From assembly GCA_002840405.1 (NCBI GenBank), contig PHAR01000002.1:310001-374000 (forward strand): a DNA stretch of 64,000 bases, written 5' to 3'. Position numbers and translations under genes: made by a program. The stretch is from Deltaproteobacteria bacterium HGW-Deltaproteobacteria-8. GTDB taxonomy: Bacteria > Desulfobacterota > Desulfovibrionia > Desulfovibrionales > Desulfovibrionaceae. This document shows positions 1 through 8,259 of the stretch, in pieces; position 1 is the first letter of the stretch, and each line of letters starts with the position of its first letter. A model generated the notes under the pieces. The model was not told the DNA's origin. It saw only the letters and a list, made by a program, of their open reading frames with translations, and ran no database searches.

Positions 1-1
1 G

Positions 2-325
2 GCCATGAGCGCGCGCGAGCGCCTGGGGGAGTTCGCGGCCCTGAAGGCACTGGGCTTTGGCGGCGGGTACCTGGCCCTGCTCATCCTGGGCGAGTCCATG
101 GCCCTGGCCTCCATCGGCTGCGCGCTCGGCTGCGCGTTGACCTTCCCCGCCGCGAGCGCCTTTGGCAGCGCGGTGAGCCAGTTCTTTCCCATCTTTCAGG
201 TGTCGACGCTGACCGTGACCCTGCAAGGCGCCTCGGCCCTGGTCGTGGGGCTGGTGGCGGGCATCGTCCCGGCCTGGCGCGCGCAACGCATCGGCATTGC
301 CGAGGCCCTGCGGCGGATCGCATGA
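2..325 (+). CDS. ABC transporter permease, FtsX family (5' truncated by window)
   Basis: This is the C-terminal end of an inner-membrane permease of the FtsX/MacB type; the frame is open to the window edge, so its start lies upstream. About 107 residues remain. They contain the typical end of such permeases: a short cytoplasmic coupling stretch (ARERLGEFAALKALGF, where the family has R-x-x-E-I-G-x-L-R-A-L-G), then two hydrophobic segments, and a last basic tail (PAWRAQRIGIAEALRRI) matching the usual P-A-x-x-A-x-x-x-x-P-x-E-A-L-R ending. The stop lies 22 bases before the next permease gene, so the two are almost certainly subunits of one exporter whose ATPase is outside the window. The substrate cannot be told from the sequence. 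The internal ATG at 5 is not the start. Confidence 0.85.
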   Translation, partial: AMSARERLGEFAALKALGFGGGYLALLILGESMALASIGCALGCALTFPAASAFGSAVSQFFPIFQVSTLTVTLQGASALVVGLVAGIVPAWRAQRIGIAEALRRIA

Positions 326-347
326 GAATTCTGCGGAGGACAGCCTG

Positions 348-1514
348 ATGGCCCTGCTCGTGTCCTACAGCCTGCGCAACCTGTTGGCCCGGCGCATGAC
401 CACGGCCCTCACCGCCGGGGGCATGGCGCTCGTGGTCTTCGTGTTCGCTGCGGCGCTCATGCTGGCCGAGGGCCTGCGTGCGACCCTGGTGCAGACGGGC
501 ACGGCAGGCAACGCCCTGGCGTTGCGCAAAGGCTCCAAGTCCGAGATCGAGAGCGTGGTGGACCGCGGCATCGCCGCGCTGGTGGAGACCCGCCCGGAGA
601 TAGCCCGGGACGCGGACGGCTCGCCCCTGGCCGCGCGCGAGGTGGTGGTGCTCATCAACCTGGCCAAACGCGGCACGGGTGAGGCCTCAAACGTGATGCT
701 GCGCGGCATCGGGGAGAAGTCCCTGGGCTTGCGCCCCCAGGTGCGCCTGAAGTCCGGGCGCATGCCGCGCTTCGGGTCCTTGGAGATCATTGCCGGGGAG
801 GGCGTGGCTCGGCGTTTCAAGGGCGCGGGCCTGGGCGAGAAACTCAGGTTCGGCATGCGCCAGTGGACTGTGGTGGGGATCTTCGACGCCGGGGCCACGG
901 GCTTCAACTCCGAGATCTGGGGCGACGTGGACCAGTTCATGAACGCCTTCCGGCGCAACGCCTACACCCTGATTCTGGTCCGATTGGCGCGGGAGGATGC
1001 TCTCGCCGCCTTTCAGGCGGGCCTGGGGGCTGACCCGCGCCTGCAGCTTGATGTCAAGGCTGAGACGGTTTTCTATGCCGAGCAGTCGGAGATGATGGCC
1101 AAGTTCCTGAAGATATTGGGTGTGTCGCTGACGGCGATCTTTTCCATCGGGGCCATGATCGGGGCCATGATCACCATGCACGCGGCCGTGGCCGGGCGCA
1201 CGGGCGAGATTGGCACCCTGCGCGCCCTGGGCTTTCCCCGGCGGTCCATCCTCTGGGCCTTTGTGCTGGAGGCGTTGTTTCTGGGGCTTCTCGGCGGGTC
1301 GGTGGGGCTCTTGGCTGCTTCCGGTCTGCAGCTGTTCACCATCTCCACCATGAACTTCCAGACCTTCTCGGAGCTGGCCTTCGGCTTTGCCCTCACGCCC
1401 GGCATCGTGCTCCTGTCCCTGGCCTTTGGCACGGGCATGGGACTGCTCGGCGGGCTCATCCCGGCCCTGCGCGCGGCGAGGATCAAGATTGTGGATGCGC
1501 TGCGGGCGGCGTAA
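348..1514 (+). CDS. ABC transporter permease, FtsX/MacB family
   Basis: This is a second FtsX-type inner-membrane permease of 388 residues. Residues about 1-40 form an N-terminal membrane segment after SLRNLLARR, a typical MacB/LolC start. Residues about 45-260 form a soluble periplasmic domain. Three hydrophobic segments follow, with the coupling motif AGRTGEIGTLRALGFPRRSI and the terminal RAARIKIVDALRA. ATG 348 is chosen because GGAGGA lies at 335-340 with a 7-base gap; an in-frame ATG at 297 would overlap the previous gene. Together with the preceding permease it probably forms a heteromeric MacB- or Lol-like exporter that uses an upstream ATPase. The cargo (lipoprotein, lipid, peptide or drug) is not evident. 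Confidence 0.85.
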   Translation: MALLVSYSLRNLLARRMTTALTAGGMALVVFVFAAALMLAEGLRATLVQTGTAGNALALRKGSKSEIESVVDRGIAALVETRPEIARDADGSPLAAREVVVLINLAKRGTGEASNVMLRGIGEKSLGLRPQVRLKSGRMPRFGSLEIIAGEGVARRFKGAGLGEKLRFGMRQWTVVGIFDAGATGFNSEIWGDVDQFMNAFRRNAYTLILVRLAREDALAAFQAGLGADPRLQLDVKAETVFYAEQSEMMAKFLKILGVSLTAIFSIGAMIGAMITMHAAVAGRTGEIGTLRALGFPRRSILWAFVLEALFLGLLGGSVGLLAASGLQLFTISTMNFQTFSELAFGFALTPGIVLLSLAFGTGMGLLGGLIPALRAARIKIVDALRAA

Positions 1515-1541
1515 GACGGAGGAACGGGGCTCGGGCGGGTG

Positions 1542-1760
1542 CTAGCGCAGCTCACCCCGGCCGGAGCGCACTTGCAGCTCCTGCAGGATGAGGCGTTCGT
1601 ACTCGGGATGCACCTGCTCCTCTGACACCGACTCGCCGGAGTTCAGGAGTTTGAGCAGGTGCTGGGTCTCTTCCCAGAAATCGAGCAGTTCGTCGTCGCC
1701 CAGGGACTTGATCTGCTCTTCCAGGGAGATGATTTCGTCAGCGTTGGCGAATTGGCCCAT
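1542..1760 (-). CDS. Small acidic conserved hypothetical protein
   Basis: This is a 72-residue, mostly helical, acidic protein that I do not recognise. It starts MGQFANADEI, has the segment SLGDDELLDFWEETQHLLKLL and ends with a basic stretch, VRSGRGELR. There is no signal peptide, membrane segment or cysteine. A good ribosome site, AAGGAAG, lies 7 bases upstream of the ATG (plus-strand 1768-1774), which supports a real gene. It is convergent with the permease gene (27 bases between stops) and divergent from cheW, so it probably has its own promoter in the 238-base gap at 1761-1998. Function unknown. Confidence 0.6.
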   Translation of the reverse strand: MGQFANADEIISLEEQIKSLGDDELLDFWEETQHLLKLLNSGESVSEEQVHPEYERLILQELQVRSGRGELR

Positions 1761-1892
1761 GCAATGCGCTTCCTTGGGGTAAAGTTTTCAATGTTTCGGT
1801 TCGATGTTGCGTGGTATGGATAGCCGTTTCCTGGCCTTCCGTCAAACAGGGGACTTGAGGTTCGCTGTTTTGCATGTGGTAAGCGAATGTTA

Positions 1893-1922
1893 TTGACAAA
1901 ACACGTTGATGCTGCGAAATTT
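1893..1922 (+). promoter_or_regulatory. Putative sigma-70 promoter of cheW
   Basis: A perfect -35 hexamer TTGACA lies at 1893-1898. A weak -10 candidate, GAAATT or AAATTT, starts at 1916-1917, giving a 17-18 base spacer. The promoter sits in the AT-richer gap (1761-1998) between the small minus-strand gene and cheW. Only the -35 element is convincing. Confidence 0.4.
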
Positions 1923-1998
1923 TCTTAAGGCTAAACTTCTGTAAGCAGATCTAGGTCACTGACCGCCTGTTTGCTCGGCGGATAACAAGGAGCCGGAA

Positions 1999-2478
1999 AT
2001 GGAAGAAAACACAAGACGCCAGGACGACGCTCTCATTCAGCTCGTCACCTTCAGCATCGGCGATGAGGAATTCGGCGTGGACATCCTGAAGGTCCAGGAG
2101 ATCATCCGCACCATGGAGATCACCCGCGTGCCGCGCGCCCCGGAATTCGTCGAGGGCGTGATCAACCTGCGCGGCAAGGTCATCCCCATCATCGACCTGC
2201 GCCGCAGGTTCAAGCTGGCCGACCGCGCCCACGACAAGCACACCCGCATCATCGTCATTGAGATCAGCAGCATGGTTGTCGGCTTCGTGGTCGACTCCGT
2301 GTCCGAGGTGCTGCGAATTCCCGCCAATACGGTGGAGCCGCCTCCGCCTGTTGTGTCCGGCCTGGATTCCGAGTATATCAGCGGCGTCGGGAAGCTCGAG
2401 GACCGCCTGCTGATCCTGCTGGATCTGAACAAGCTCCTGAGCAACGAGGAGCATGCGGCGCTGGGCTCAGCGGCCTAA
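1999..2478 (+). CDS. cheW: Chemotaxis coupling protein CheW
   Basis: CheW is the cytoplasmic adaptor that links chemoreceptors (MCPs) to the histidine kinase CheA. The 159-residue product is a single CheW domain of standard length: LVTFSIGDEEFGVDILKVQEI, then RVPRAPEFVEGVINLRGKVIPIIDLR, the central signature of the family, then GFVVDSVSEVLRIP and YISGVGKLEDRLLILLDLNKLL. There is no extra domain, so it is an adaptor and not a CheA or CheV. AAGGAG at 1987-1992, six bases before the ATG, fixes the start. It has its own promoter candidate and a strong terminator, so it is probably transcribed alone. An MCP at 52601 and CheZ at 55191 are partners in the same window. Confidence 0.95.
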   Translation: MEENTRRQDDALIQLVTFSIGDEEFGVDILKVQEIIRTMEITRVPRAPEFVEGVINLRGKVIPIIDLRRRFKLADRAHDKHTRIIVIEISSMVVGFVVDSVSEVLRIPANTVEPPPPVVSGLDSEYISGVGKLEDRLLILLDLNKLLSNEEHAALGSAA

Positions 2479-2502
2479 ACGGTCCGCATAGCGTAGGCTT
2501 TC

Positions 2503-2548
2503 AGGCCGCCTTTTCGCTTTCCCGGCGAAGAGGCGGCCTTTCATTTTC
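2503..2548 (+). terminator. Rho-independent terminator after cheW
   Basis: The stem AGGCCGCCT (2503-2511) pairs with AGGCGGCCT (2531-2539), and an inner TTCGC/GCGAA extension tightens the hairpin. TTTCATTTT follows. It lies 25 bases after the cheW stop and before mfd. Confidence 0.8.
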
Positions 2549-2604
2549 CGAACATCAATAACGCGACGCCATGATTTGTGGCGCCGCGCGCTGGAGTTTT
2601 TGCC

Positions 2605-5600
2605 GTGCAGTTTCCGAAGGAATTGAGCGAGTTTTTCCAGGGCCGGGGCGGCGCCCTGCGCGTCTTCAAGAGCGGTCCGGGCACCCAGGCCCTTTTGGCC
2701 CAGGCCCTGCGCGCGGCCGGGCAGGAGGTGGTCCTGGTGGCCGCCGGGGCGCGGGAGTTCCGCGAGCTGGAGGGGTTGCTTGCGCTCTTCACCGGGCCGC
2801 AGGACGAGCTGCTCCCGGCCTGGGAGCGCGCTATCCTGACCTTGCCCCAGCACCTGCCGCGCAAGCCCACGGCCGAGGACTGGGCCGGGCGCTGGGCCGC
2901 ACTGCATGGCCTGTGCTTCGGCCGCAAGCCGCGCATCGTGCTCATGACCGTGGACAACCTGCTGCCCCGCTGGCCCTCGGTGGAGGTGGTGGAGAAGAGC
3001 AGCCTCACCCTGACCAGGGGCGAGGAACTCTCGCCGGAGATGCTGCTGGAGCAGGCCGTGTCCTGGGGGTACGTGCGACGCCCCGTGGTCACCGCCGTGG
3101 GCGAGATCGCCGTGCGCGGCGACATCGTGGACATCTACGCCTCCGGTTACAACCTCCCACTGCGCCTGGAGTTCTTTGGCGACACCCTGGACGAGATCCG
3201 CCTGTTCGACCCGGCCACCCAGCGTTCGCGCGCCGATCTGAAGGAGCTGACGCTCTTGCCGGTGTCGCCCGGGGTGCTGGACGCGCACTCTCTGGGGCAG
3301 GCGCTGGAGCACTGGCGTCGCCTGCGCATGAGCGGGGAGATGGCCCAGTCCCTGGAACAGGAGCTGGGCGACCGCCTGGAGCGCTCCGATCCCTTCCTGT
3401 GGCCGGGCCTGTTCTATCCGGACGCCGCCAGCCTGGACCTCTTTTTGCCGCAGGACGCCGTGTACCTGCTGGGTTCGGCCCCGGAGCTGCGCAACCGCCT
3501 GAGTGACCAGCACGCGGGCTGGCGGTCGTTCCTGGAGCGCGAGGCCGCCGAGAGCGGCTGGCGCTGGCCCCTGCACGCCTTGTGCTGGCCAGAGGAATCG
3601 GCCCGCAAGACCTGGCAGGGCATGCGCCAGGTGGTCTTCGAGGACCTGGTCATGGGCCAGGAGAAGTTCGGCGTGGACCTGCTGGAGAAGAGCTACCAGA
3701 GCTTCCAGGATCTGTTCTGGCGGCCGGACAGCGCGCGCCGCCCCTGGACCGCCCTGACCACGGCCCTGAAAGAGTGGAGCGCCTCGGGCGCGCAGGTGCT
3801 CCTGAGCTTCCACACCGAGCGCTCGCGCCGCAAGTTCCTTACTCTGGCCGAGCAGGAAGGCCTGAGCATCGGCACGGAATACGCGCCCGGAAAGCGCGGC
3901 GTGACGGCGCTGATCTCACCCCTCAAGGCCGGCATGGAGCTGTCCTTCTGCAATCTTTCCATCCTGCCCGAGAACATCCTCCAGCCCGAGGCCGCGCCGA
4001 GCGTTCGCGCCGACCGCAAGAAGGCCTTCGAGGGGCTGTCGCGCCACGACGACCTGAGTCTGGACGACCTGCTGGTGCACCGCCAGTACGGGGTCTCGCG
4101 CTTTGGCGGCCTGCACCATCTGAAGGTCGGCAGCGTGGCCAACGACTACCTGCTTCTTTTCTTCGACGGCGAGGACAAGCTGTACCTGCCCGTGGATCGC
4201 CTGAACCTGGTGCAGCGCTTCAAGGGGCCCGAGGGCCTGGACCCGCGCCTGGACCGCCTGGGCAGCAGCCTCTGGGCCAAGAGCACGGAGCGCGCCCGCA
4301 AGGCCATCGAGAAGATCGCCCAGGACCTTGTGGAGATGTACGCCTTCCGCCGCGTGGCCAAGGGCTATTCCTACGGCCCGCCGGACGAGATGTACCGCGA
4401 GTTCGAGGCCACCTTCGGCTTCGAGGAGACCCCGGATCAGGCCAAGGCCATCGACGACGTGTTCGACGACATGGCCGGGAGCGAGCCCATGGATCGGCTG
4501 GTCTGCGGCGACGTGGGCTTCGGCAAGACCGAGGTGGCCCTGCGCGCGGCTTTCCGCGCCGTCAGCGACGGCAGGCAAGTGGCCCTGCTGTGCCCGACGA
4601 CCGTGCTGGCCGAGCAGCACTACCAGACCTTCACCCGGCGCATGGAGGGCTTCCCGGTGCGCGTGGCCATGCTCAGCCGCTTCGTGCCGCCAGCGCGCCA
4701 GAAACTGGTGGTGCAGGCTGCCGCGCGCGGCGAGGTGGACATCCTCATCGGCACCCACCGGCTCATCTCCAAGGACGTGGACCTGCCGAATCTGGGCCTG
4801 CTCATCCTGGACGAGGAACAGCGTTTTGGCGTCAAGCACAAGGAGAAGCTCAAGCTCTTGCGCAAGAACATCGATGTGTTGACCCTCACGGCCACGCCCA
4901 TCCCGCGCACCCTGCAGCTTTCCCTGTCCGGCCTGCGCGGGTTGTCGGTCATCGAGACCGCGCCCGAGGACCGCAAGCCCGTGGAGACGGCGCTTGTGGA
5001 GCGCGACGACTCGCTGCTCGGCAACGTTCTGGCGCGCGAGCTTGAGCGCGGCGGCCAGGTGTTCTGGGTCTACAATCGCGTGGAGGGCCTGGAGCAGGTG
5101 GCGGAGTATGTGTGCACGCTCGCGCCCGGCGCGCGCGTGGGCATGGCCCACGGCCAGATGAACGAGCGCGCGCTGGAGGACGCCATGCACGGCTTCTGGC
5201 ACAAGGAGCTGGACGTGCTGGTGTGCACGGCCATCGTCGAGTCCGGCCTGGACTTCCCCAACGCCAACACGCTCATCGTGGACCAGGCCCAGATGTTCGG
5301 CCTGGGCCAGCTGTACCAGCTGCGCGGCCGCGTGGGCCGCAGCGACCGCCAGGCGTATGCCTATTTCGTGGTGCCCAGCCTGGACCGCCTGCCGGAGATC
5401 AGCAAGCGCCGCCTGCGCATCATCCTGGAGTTGGACTACCTGGGCGCTGGCTTCCAGGTGGCCATGGAGGACCTGCGCCTGCGCGGGGCCGGGAACATTC
5501 TGGGCGAGGTGCAGAGCGGCCAGATCGCGCGCGTGGGCCTGGACCTGTTCCTGGAGATGCTCGAGGAGGAGGTGCGGCGCATCCGCGGCGGGCCGCTGAC

Positions 5601-6084
5601 CCAGGAGACCAGCCCGGAGCTGCAGTTCGTGTTCGAGGCGCACATCCCGGCGGACTATGTTTCCGACTCCAAGGAGCGCCTGCGCTACTACAAGGCCCTG
5701 TCCAGCGCGCGCGGCCAGCAACTTCTGGTTGAACTGGCGGCGGAGATGCGTGACCGTTTCGGACCCATGCCCGAGCCGGCCAAGAACTTCCTGGCCGTGC
5801 TGGAGGTCAAGGCCGTGCTGGCGCGCCTGCAAGTGCTGCGGGCCGAGCTCTCGCCCGGCCGGGCCGTGCTGCATTGGGGCCAGGAGACCGGGGCCGTGTC
5901 GCCGGAGGCCCTGGTGGCCTGGGTCGGGGCGAGGACGCCCCAAGCGCGCCTGCTGCCGCCATCCAAGATTGAGCTGCGCTACCCCGAGGGTCTGGACGTT
6001 GGCGGCGGGTTGGAGTACTTGCGCACGGAACTGGAGATCCTCACAACCGGCTGCGCGAGCACGCCGGACAAGGCCGGTGCCTGA
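2605..6084 (+). CDS. mfd: Transcription-repair coupling factor Mfd
   Basis: Mfd is an ATP-driven DNA translocase that removes RNA polymerase stalled at lesions and recruits UvrA for nucleotide excision repair. The product is about 1,159 residues, normal for the family. In order it shows a UvrB-like N-terminal module (GDIVDIYASGYNLPLRLEFFG), the RNA-polymerase-interacting domain (LDDLLVHRQYGVSRFGGL), the helicase core with Walker A GDVGFGKTE near residue 640 and the DEEQ box (LILDEEQRFGV) near 735, a second RecA lobe (ESGLDFPNANTLIVDQ, QLRGRVGR), and the C-terminal regulatory domain. GTG 2605 is preferred because GGAG lies 8 bases upstream; a GTG at 2578 is in frame but has no ribosome site. 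The stop overlaps the next start (TGATG at 6082-6086), so the downstream lipoprotein is translationally coupled. Confidence 0.96.
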   Translation: MQFPKELSEFFQGRGGALRVFKSGPGTQALLAQALRAAGQEVVLVAAGAREFRELEGLLALFTGPQDELLPAWERAILTLPQHLPRKPTAEDWAGRWAALHGLCFGRKPRIVLMTVDNLLPRWPSVEVVEKSSLTLTRGEELSPEMLLEQAVSWGYVRRPVVTAVGEIAVRGDIVDIYASGYNLPLRLEFFGDTLDEIRLFDPATQRSRADLKELTLLPVSPGVLDAHSLGQALEHWRRLRMSGEMAQSLEQELGDRLERSDPFLWPGLFYPDAASLDLFLPQDAVYLLGSAPELRNRLSDQHAGWRSFLEREAAESGWRWPLHALCWPEESARKTWQGMRQVVFEDLVMGQEKFGVDLLEKSYQSFQDLFWRPDSARRPWTALTTALKEWSASGAQVLLSFHTERSRRKFLTLAEQEGLSIGTEYAPGKRGVTALISPLKAGMELSFCNLSILPENILQPEAAPSVRADRKKAFEGLSRHDDLSLDDLLVHRQYGVSRFGGLHHLKVGSVANDYLLLFFDGEDKLYLPVDRLNLVQRFKGPEGLDPRLDRLGSSLWAKSTERARKAIEKIAQDLVEMYAFRRVAKGYSYGPPDEMYREFEATFGFEETPDQAKAIDDVFDDMAGSEPMDRLVCGDVGFGKTEVALRAAFRAVSDGRQVALLCPTTVLAEQHYQTFTRRMEGFPVRVAMLSRFVPPARQKLVVQAAARGEVDILIGTHRLISKDVDLPNLGLLILDEEQRFGVKHKEKLKLLRKNIDVLTLTATPIPRTLQLSLSGLRGLSVIETAPEDRKPVETALVERDDSLLGNVLARELERGGQVFWVYNRVEGLEQVAEYVCTLAPGARVGMAHGQMNERALEDAMHGFWHKELDVLVCTAIVESGLDFPNANTLIVDQAQMFGLGQLYQLRGRVGRSDRQAYAYFVVPSLDRLPEISKRRLRIILELDYLGAGFQVAMEDLRLRGAGNILGEVQSGQIARVGLDLFLEMLEEEVRRIRGGPLTQETSPELQFVFEAHIPADYVSDSKERLRYYKALSSARGQQLLVELAAEMRDRFGPMPEPAKNFLAVLEVKAVLARLQVLRAELSPGRAVLHWGQETGAVSPEALVAWVGARTPQARLLPPSKIELRYPEGLDVGGGLEYLRTELEILTTGCASTPDKAGA

Positions 6085-7181
6085 TGCCAAAACACCTTCG
6101 CGCATGCGTGGCGCTTTGCCTGTTCCTGCTTCTGGCGCTCTTTTTGGGCTGTGGCCGCAAGTCCGATGCTGACATCGGTGTGGTGGCCAAAGTCAACGGA
6201 CGGCCCATCCAGCTGGAGCTGCTGGAGTTCCAGTACGACCTGCTGCACTTCGACGCCTTTTCCGGTTCCATGCCCACGGTCGGCGCCCTGCGCGAGGCCT
6301 ACGGAAAGATCCTGGGCGGACTCATCGCGCTGGAACTGGTGAACCAGGAGCTGGAGAAGCGCGGCCAGGAGGTCAGCGACAAGGAGCTGGCAGAAGCCGA
6401 GGCTCTGGTCCGGGCCGACTATCCTGATGACGCCTTTGAGAAGATGCTTGCCGATGAGTTCATCGACCTGGCCATGTGGCGCAGGCACCTGCGCTATGCC
6501 TGCGGGGCGGAGAAGTTTCAGCGCCTGGTGCTCCGGCCCCAGATCCACTTGGACTACCGCGAGATCGAGGCCTACTACCATGAGCACGTGGCTGATTTCC
6601 GCCTGCCCGAAAGGCTGCGCCTGGTGGTGATCCACGGGCCGGGCCGCGATGCAGTGGAGAAGGCCCTGGCCCACTACGGCCAGAAGCAGAACGTCAAGGC
6701 CGTGGCCGAAGCCTTCCCTGGCATCCAGGCGCGCGAAGTGACAGTCCCCAAGGACTTGTTGACCACATCCTGGGCCGAGGCCCTGCAAAAGCTCCAGCCG
6801 GACAAGACTGCGGTGGTTGCGGGCGGGCGGGGATTGTTCGAGGGGCTCATTCTGCTTGAGCGCCTGCCGGCGCAGACCCTGGATGTTGCCCAGGCCTACC
6901 CGCAGGTTGAGGCCGCCCTGGTGGAGGAGCGCCTGCAGCAGGCCTTTGACGCCTGGCTGACCAAGGCCGTGGGGTCCTCGGTGATCCTTGTGAGCAAGCG
7001 GCTGCTGCACAAGGAGGATGACGAGGACCTGCCGCCCGAGGCGCCCCCTGCTGAGGGCAGCCAACCGGATGTCCCCGCAGGCATTCAGCCGGACGCGCAG
7101 CCGAGCCTCAAGCCGGGCCTCCCGCAGGGCAGGCAGCCAGCCGGTCAGGTGGGCGTTGCCAGCGGCAACGAGACCGGGTAG
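6084..7181 (+). CDS. SurA-N-like lipoprotein (periplasmic chaperone/PPIase-related)
   Basis: This is a 365-residue predicted lipoprotein: a hydrophobic leader ends in FLGC with the lipidated cysteine at 23. The segment VAKVNGRPIQLELLEFQYDL is the start of a SurA/PpiC N-terminal chaperone domain, and a long helical region follows. Residues about 195-310 fall where a parvulin PPIase domain would be. They lack the usual F-x-x-x-A-x-x-x-S and G-G-D-L-G signatures, so the domain is either degenerate or absent. The C-terminal 45 residues are rich in P, Q and G and probably disordered. It overlaps the mfd stop by one base and lies directly upstream of a SurA-like gene. It is probably a holdase for outer-membrane or exported proteins; PPIase activity is doubtful. 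Confidence 0.75.
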   Translation: MPKHLRACVALCLFLLLALFLGCGRKSDADIGVVAKVNGRPIQLELLEFQYDLLHFDAFSGSMPTVGALREAYGKILGGLIALELVNQELEKRGQEVSDKELAEAEALVRADYPDDAFEKMLADEFIDLAMWRRHLRYACGAEKFQRLVLRPQIHLDYREIEAYYHEHVADFRLPERLRLVVIHGPGRDAVEKALAHYGQKQNVKAVAEAFPGIQAREVTVPKDLLTTSWAEALQKLQPDKTAVVAGGRGLFEGLILLERLPAQTLDVAQAYPQVEAALVEERLQQAFDAWLTKAVGSSVILVSKRLLHKEDDEDLPPEAPPAEGSQPDVPAGIQPDAQPSLKPGLPQGRQPAGQVGVASGNETG

Positions 7182-7198
7182 GGTCTACCGCTGAGGCG

Positions 7199-7224
7199 GG
7201 TCTGCCCCAGAGGCGGGCCTTTTT
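7199..7224 (+). terminator. Possible attenuating terminator between the two SurA-like genes
   Basis: GGTCTGCC (7199-7206) can pair with GGCGGGCC (7212-7219), with two G-U pairs. The loop is CCAGA and five T residues follow. It lies 18 bases after the lipoprotein stop and 30 bases before the next start. The wobble pairs make it moderate, so read-through is likely. Confidence 0.5.
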
Positions 7225-7253
7225 GCAAAGTTTGTGATCGTTTGAGGAGAGAT

Positions 7254-8231
7254 ATGTTCGCATCCAGGTCCACAAAGAAACGCACTGTTCCCGGATTGCT
7301 GATCCTGGCGGCGGCCCTGCTGGTGCTCCTGCTGTCGTTTAGCCTGGCCTTGGCCGCAGACGTCGTGCTTGACAGCATTGTGGCCACGGTCAACGGTAAG
7401 ATCATCACCCGCTACGAACTCGACGAGCAGCTGCGCCCTGTCTATGAGCAGATGCGCGGCCGCACTCTTACCACAGACGAGATGCGGCAGGTGGAGGCCC
7501 TCCGTCGGCAGGCTCTGGACCGGATGATCGACGACATGCTCATCGTTGATGACGCCGCGCGCTACAATCTCAAGATAACCGATGCGGAAGTGGAAGCGCA
7601 GACCAAGGTCTTCCGCGAGAAGCGCGAACTCAGTGAGGCGGACTTCAAGAAGCAGCTGGAATTGCAGCACATGCCTCTTGAGGAATTCAACCGCAACATG
7701 CGGCGTGACCTGATCAAGCACCGGCTCATCGGCGGCGTGGTCACCGCCAAGGTTGTGGTCACGGATACCGAGGTCGAGCATGAGTACAACGAGCGCAAGG
7801 CCGAGTTCGCCAAGGACAGCATGGTGCAGCTCGCCCTCATCCTGGTGCCTGCGGGGATGTCCGCTTCGGAACTCAAGGCGACCATCGAGTCCGGGAAGAT
7901 GACCTTTGCCCAGGCTGCGGAGAAGTACTCCCAGGGTCCTAGCCCCAAGCAGGGCGGCGACATCGGCTTCATCGCCTGGAAGGACTTGGCGCCGGAGTGG
8001 AACACCGTCCTGCGCGGGCTCACCCCCGGACAGATTGCCCAGCCTGTTCACGTCAATGACTTTGAGGGTCTGCTTCAGGTCGTCAGCATTCAGGAGGGCG
8101 AGCAGCTGCCCCTAGATGCCGTGCGTGAGCAGATTTACAACTCCCTGCACGAGGGCAAGTTCGACAAGGTCTTCAAAGACTATATGGAGAAGCTGCGTGG
8201 GAAAGCAGTCATAGAATACAGGAACATGTAG
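7254..8231 (+). CDS. SurA-like periplasmic peptidyl-prolyl isomerase
   Basis: This periplasmic chaperone and proline isomerase assists outer-membrane protein folding. The 325-residue product has a cleavable signal peptide (hydrophobic core LLILAAALLVLLLSF, cut after LALA), a SurA N-domain (DSIVATVNGKIITRYELDEQL, DDMLIVDDAARYNLKITDAEV) and one parvulin domain at about residues 185-290. The parvulin domain carries the signatures FAQAAEKYSQGPS and GGDIGFIAWKDLAPEW. E. coli SurA has two parvulin domains; the one here is like the shorter SurA of deltaproteobacteria. ATG 7254 is preferred because GAGGAG lies at 7244-7249; an in-frame TTG at 7242 overlaps that site. The RodZ-like gene follows 28 bases downstream. 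Confidence 0.88.
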   Translation: MFASRSTKKRTVPGLLILAAALLVLLLSFSLALAADVVLDSIVATVNGKIITRYELDEQLRPVYEQMRGRTLTTDEMRQVEALRRQALDRMIDDMLIVDDAARYNLKITDAEVEAQTKVFREKRELSEADFKKQLELQHMPLEEFNRNMRRDLIKHRLIGGVVTAKVVVTDTEVEHEYNERKAEFAKDSMVQLALILVPAGMSASELKATIESGKMTFAQAAEKYSQGPSPKQGGDIGFIAWKDLAPEWNTVLRGLTPGQIAQPVHVNDFEGLLQVVSIQEGEQLPLDAVREQIYNSLHEGKFDKVFKDYMEKLRGKAVIEYRNM

Positions 8232-8259
8232 CCCAGTTCGGCGTATGCGGGGCAATGCC

